From Bacteroidales bacterium (GTDB lineage: Bacteria; Bacteroidota; Bacteroidia; Bacteroidales; UBA932): 64,000 nt of DNA. The translations under genes were made by a program, and so were the position numbers. Below, one piece after another: positions 60,975-64,000 of this stretch. The stretch lies in contig JAGCVJ010000015.1 in NCBI GenBank assembly GCA_017962375.1, forward strand, positions 1 through 64,000, given 5' to 3'. The notes beneath the pieces are model-generated. The model was given only the letters and a program-made list of their open reading frames with translations, was not told the origin of the DNA and did not search any database. Each line of letters opens with the position of its first letter. Within the stretch, counting starts at the first letter, position 1.

Positions 60975-61727
60975 ATGATAGAAGTCAAAGGTTTACATAA
61001 GGAGTTCGACGGCAAGCAGGTGCTCTCCGACATTAACATCAAGTTCAGCCCGGGAGAGTGTTCGCTGATTATCGGGGCCAGCGGAAGCGGCAAGACCGTG
61101 CTGCTGAAAAACCTCGTGGGCCTGTACGAGCCGGACCAGGGAGACATACTCTACGACGGCAAGATTTTCACCAAGATGCCGCTCAAGGAAAAGAAGCTGT
61201 TCCGCCGCGAAATGGGAATGCTCTTCCAGGAAAGCGCTCTTTTCGACTTTGCCACCGTACAGGAGAACGTGATGTTCCCTATGGATTTTTTTACCGACTG
61301 GAGCTTTGAGCAGAAACTCGAGAGGGTTAATTTCTGCCTGAAAAGAGTCAACCTGGAGAACGTGAACCACCTCTACCCTAACCAGATATCCGGTGGAATG
61401 CAGAAAAGAGTGGGCATAGCCAGGGCCATCGCGATGAATCCGAAATATCTTTTCTGCGACGAGCCTAATTCAGGCCTAGACCCTACAACATCCATTGTGA
61501 TAGACCGCCTGATTCAGGAAATCACCAAGGAATACCAGATAACCACGGTCATCAACACCCACGACATGAACTCCGTGATGGAAATCGGAGACCATATCGG
61601 CTTCATCCACAAGGGAAAACTGGTATGGGAGGGCAACAACAAGGAAATAATGGATTCAGACTGCCAGCCTCTGAACGATTTCGTCTTCGCCAACAATCTT
61701 GCCCGTCAGTTAAAGAAGAACAAATAA
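60975..61727 (+). CDS. mlaF: MlaF-family ABC transporter ATPase
   Basis: 250 residues. Walker A GASGSGKT, Q-loop LFQESALF, signature ISGGMQKRVGIARA, Walker B LFCDEPNSGLDP, H-loop NTHD. Partner of the preceding permease. The MlaD substrate-binding gene that usually follows is absent, since a convergent gene comes next. Confidence 0.93.
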   Translation: MIEVKGLHKEFDGKQVLSDINIKFSPGECSLIIGASGSGKTVLLKNLVGLYEPDQGDILYDGKIFTKMPLKEKKLFRREMGMLFQESALFDFATVQENVMFPMDFFTDWSFEQKLERVNFCLKRVNLENVNHLYPNQISGGMQKRVGIARAIAMNPKYLFCDEPNSGLDPTTSIVIDRLIQEITKEYQITTVINTHDMNSVMEIGDHIGFIHKGKLVWEGNNKEIMDSDCQPLNDFVFANNLARQLKKNK

Positions 61728-61730
61728 GCT

Positions 61731-62990
61731 TTATTTCAAATGGAATCTGACACCGGCCTGGGCTTCGATCTGAAGCGGCTGGTCTGTGCGTATGCTTGCA
61801 GGTATCTTGGAATCGAAATAGTAAACCATTGCAGGCTCAATATAGATACCCACGCTCTTGCTCTGGCCGAAGCGGTATTCCATGCCGGCAGAAGCCTTTA
61901 CTGAGAACTGCACTCCTTTCACCGTTCCGTCAGAAGAAGAAGATTTGCCGTCGAAGGAGGTCATCTGGTAATCAGCCCTGAATCCCTTCTCGATGGTTCC
62001 GCCTGTTGCTGCATAGAAATCGAGGTTGCCGGTTGAGCCGAGGTTTACATACAGGTTGACCGGAATGCCCACATAATGCACGCTTTGCTTGATGCTGTAG
62101 TTGGTCATGTTGATCCTGCCGTCATACTTGCTGTGCAGGTATGAATAGCTGATTCCGGTGCCCACAGAAAGATAGTGATTGATCTTGTAGTTCACTCCCA
62201 GGGCAAAGTTCAGAGGCAAAGAATAGGACACTCCGGAAACCTGCTCTATTACAGGAGCGTGTGAGTACATTACATAGCTGGTTCTTTCAGCCAGCGCTGC
62301 CACCATAGGATTTGCGGAGCCGTCCATCTTGCTCCTCTGCGAGAAATTGGACGAAGCGGAAATCGACACTCTCCTGCCGAAAGCAGGATTGTCTGAATAG
62401 TCTCTGTCTCTGTGGTTCTTCTTTGAAGAAAATACGGAGGAGTTCTTTTCTTCCTTGTTGACGGTGACTGCATTTTCTTTTTCAGAAGTCTTTGAAACGG
62501 TTTCCTCTTTTTCAGCCGGCTTTGCATCAGAAACAATCTCTTTCTCTGAAGGGTTCTCAGCGACTATCTCCTGAGAAGTTTCCCTCTGAAAATCCTTTGA
62601 AGCTTCAGCCTCAGAGATTCCCTGCCGGCCTTTTGCAGCTGGAGTAACTGCGTAGGCCAGCACAGGATTCTGAGCATCCTTCTCCTGCTTAACCTCTACT
62701 GGAGAGTTCTCCTCATTCCCTTCAGCCAGAATTGTAGTTTTTTCAATAGGCGTGTTTTCAGGCTGGAAAGGGGTTGGGTCAGAAGAAGGTGACTTCAAAA
62801 GGAAAAAGCCTGCAACTACAGCGGCAGCCACAGCAGCCGCGGCACCCGCCCAGTAGAGATAACCTCCCTTCTTAGGAGCGGCTGACGGCAGCGACTGTGA
62901 AACAGACTCCCACAAAGAAGAAGACTCCTCCCTTGTGAGCTGCCATTTCTTGTCCAGGCCCTTGTCCAATATGTCTTTCAACTTTCTCAC
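61731..62990 (-). CDS. Dual membrane-spanning anti-sigma factor with OM beta-barrel
   Basis: 419 residues in four parts: a cytoplasmic N-terminus of about 43 residues; an inner membrane helix at about 44-66 (Ala/Val-rich then FFLL); a long Glu/Lys/Pro/Ser linker to about 200; and a C-terminal beta-barrel (PorT/OmpA-like, many aromatic strand ends, SVGTGISYSYLHS, ends VRFHLK). The layout matches the dual membrane-spanning anti-sigma (Dma) proteins reported in Bacteroides. It overlaps the ECF sigma gene by four bases. Confidence 0.8.
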   Translation of the reverse strand: MRKLKDILDKGLDKKWQLTREESSSLWESVSQSLPSAAPKKGGYLYWAGAAAAVAAAVVAGFFLLKSPSSDPTPFQPENTPIEKTTILAEGNEENSPVEVKQEKDAQNPVLAYAVTPAAKGRQGISEAEASKDFQRETSQEIVAENPSEKEIVSDAKPAEKEETVSKTSEKENAVTVNKEEKNSSVFSSKKNHRDRDYSDNPAFGRRVSISASSNFSQRSKMDGSANPMVAALAERTSYVMYSHAPVIEQVSGVSYSLPLNFALGVNYKINHYLSVGTGISYSYLHSKYDGRINMTNYSIKQSVHYVGIPVNLYVNLGSTGNLDFYAATGGTIEKGFRADYQMTSFDGKSSSSDGTVKGVQFSVKASAGMEYRFGQSKSVGIYIEPAMVYYFDSKIPASIRTDQPLQIEAQAGVRFHLK

Positions 62991-63580
62991 TTTGCTTTTT
63001 CTTTAGACGAGTTCAACTTGTTGATTCTCTCCTGCAACCAAGCTCTTGCCCTGCTCAGCTGGGAGCGGCAGCCCCCTTCGCTCAGGTTCAGCATCTTGGA
63101 AATCTCCTTGTGGGAGAAACCCTCAATGGCGTAGAGGTTGAAAACCGTGCGGAAGCCGTCTGGCATGGAAACAATCAGTTCCATAAGCTTGTCGGCATCC
63201 AGCTGCGCCGTTTCTTCAGGATCAAGTTCCAGAGTTGCTTCAGCCTTGGAGGATTCTCCGTCTATCTGCACGGCCTGTTTCAGAATGTCAGTCTTGCGGA
63301 TCTGCATCAGGCAGGCCGTCACGAATATTCTTCTGGCCCAGCCTTCAAACATGCCTTCTCCGCGATAGTCTGAAAGCTTTGAGAAAAGGGTTATGAAACC
63401 GTCGTGAAGCACGTCCTTGGCCAATTCCCTTTCTCCCATATAGCGCAGACAAACGGGGAACATCCTCATAGAAAGCTTTTCATAAAGCTCTCTCTGCGCC
63501 CTTCTGTCCAGTTTTCTGCACTTGGCAACCAAGCCGGAATAAGGGTCCTGAAGTTCCCGTGTCTTTTTCTCGTCTGACAT
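62987..63580 (-). CDS. ECF RNA polymerase sigma factor
   Basis: 197 residues. Region 2 with KDVLHDGFITLFSKLSDYRG and FEGWARRIFVTACL (in pieces) and region 4 with FSHKEISKMLNLSEGGCRSQLSRARAWLQ (in pieces). Transcribed first, with the anti-sigma gene behind it in the usual sigma/anti-sigma order. Confidence 0.92.
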   Translation of the reverse strand: MSDEKKTRELQDPYSGLVAKCRKLDRRAQRELYEKLSMRMFPVCLRYMGERELAKDVLHDGFITLFSKLSDYRGEGMFEGWARRIFVTACLMQIRKTDILKQAVQIDGESSKAEATLELDPEETAQLDADKLMELIVSMPDGFRTVFNLYAIEGFSHKEISKMLNLSEGGCRSQLSRARAWLQERINKLNSSKEKAK

Positions 63581-63618
63581 TAAGATGCAATTCTACGTTG
63601 AAAGGTTGCAAAAGCAAC

Positions 63619-63626
63619 ACAAATTT
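63619..63626 (-). promoter_or_regulatory. Promoter of the sigma/anti-sigma operon
   Basis: Minus-strand TAAATTTG, 38 nt before the ATG at 63578-63580. Confidence 0.5.
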
Positions 63627-63669
63627 AATGAATCTAAAGATAACTGGAGACGATTAGCACATTATTTGC

Positions 63670-63677
63670 TAATTTTG
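63670..63677 (+). promoter_or_regulatory. Promoter of the partial TPR gene
   Basis: TAATTTTG matches TAnnTTTG and lies 10 nt before the ATG at 63688, so the leader would be only a few bases. Confidence 0.5.
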
Positions 63678-63687
63678 TCTGTGTTGT

Positions 63688-64000
63688 ATGAGGCATGTTT
63701 TTTCCATATTTTCCGTGGCTGTCTGCATGTTATGGAGCGTTGCCGCGAGCTGGGGCCAAGACCTTAGGTCCATAGCCGCCAGCGACTCCTGCATGATTGA
63801 GGCAACCCTGGCCTTCAACCGCCAGAACACCGAAAAGGCCGCGGATCTGTGCCGCAAGGCTTTGGAATTCAACTCCAGAAACGACGCCGCCTACTATATG
63901 CTGGCCAAGCTGGCCATCGGAAGCGCGGATTATCTCCAGGCAGAAAAGCACCTCAAGAGCGCGGCCGAGATAGACAGCGCAAACTACTACTATATGGCAA
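63688..64000 (+). CDS. Exported TPR-repeat protein (N-terminal part, runs off the window)
   Basis: 104 codons are open to the window end. Signal peptide (AVCMLWSVAASWGQD), then TPR-type helices (TLAFNRQNTEKAADLCRKAL, AAYYMLAKLAIGSADYLQAE). Likely a large periplasmic or outer-membrane TPR protein; the rest is outside the window. It is divergent from the ECF sigma operon. Confidence 0.7.
   Translation, partial: MRHVFSIFSVAVCMLWSVAASWGQDLRSIAASDSCMIEATLAFNRQNTEKAADLCRKALEFNSRNDAAYYMLAKLAIGSADYLQAEKHLKSAAEIDSANYYYMA

Overview
The window is bacterial chromosome from the phylum Bacteroidota, most likely order Bacteroidales. The grounds are promoters of the TAnnTTTG (-7) type, sometimes with TTG/TTTG about 19-21 bp upstream; few Shine-Dalgarno sequences; many lipoproteins with long Ser/Ala-rich leaders; a fimbrillin-like/LRR surface lipoprotein; an ECF sigma factor paired with a dual-membrane anti-sigma factor; and a DAHP synthase-chorismate mutase fusion. 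Genus cannot be fixed from the sequence alone.

Layout. (1) 1-7408: accessory defence island with the end of an unknown gene, then a Type III restriction-modification pair (mod, res) followed 18 bp later by a large, AT-rich SIR2-domain gene. It ends at a tRNA-3'-end-like sequence and an 11-bp tandem repeat. (2) 7409-13087: aromatic amino acid pathway. A DAHP synthase-chorismate mutase gene reads leftwards behind a leader with the architecture of a transcription attenuator. Opposite it run aroB, an aroD-aroA fusion and aroC. (3) 13082-20853: envelope genes, including a serine hydrolase, a CapA-like lipoprotein, several lipoproteins and two tandem GH3 glycosidases. (4) 21011-24923: an isolated ribosomal protein block rplC-rplD-rplW-rplB-rpsS-rplV-rpsC (reading leftwards), with its own promoter and terminator and without rpsJ or rplP beside it. 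(5) 25158-41217: LRR lipoprotein with a small peptide gene, a membrane-bound LuxR regulator, SIMPL protein, enolase, guanine deaminase, cysS, ssb, a coiled-coil lipoprotein, an M3 peptidase, umuDC, an SGNH hydrolase, a 17-residue repeat protein and tRNA-Met/tRNA-Gln. (6) 41218-50026: ispF, mutL, rhomboid protease, EEP phosphatase, tsaC, rsmE, a NagX-like protein, tsaE. (7) 50027-57450: comM/yifB, then a ketosynthase-ACP-AMP ligase mini-cluster coupled to an M13 peptidase, and a phosphoesterase. (8) 57451-64000: namZ and waaA, mlaE-mlaF, the anti-sigma/ECF sigma pair, and the start of a TPR protein.

How they fit together. Peptidoglycan recycling recurs: two GH3 enzymes, a serine hydrolase of the type often fused to GH3 in this phylum, NamZ and a NagX-like protein. 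t6A synthesis is represented by tsaC and tsaE. DNA handling is represented by mutL, umuDC, ssb and comM.

The most unusual signals are: a 9-mer, CTCAGCGAT, present in 19 exact copies on both strands, all in 16-57 kb and in several reading frames, against about 0.5 expected; the attenuator-like leader with an eight-codon ORF containing Tyr and Trp codons; the Type III R-M plus SIR2 gene trio; the split S10 ribosomal cluster; three promoters lying 4-6 nt upstream of start codons, implying leaderless mRNAs; and a MutL whose endonuclease motif is degraded.
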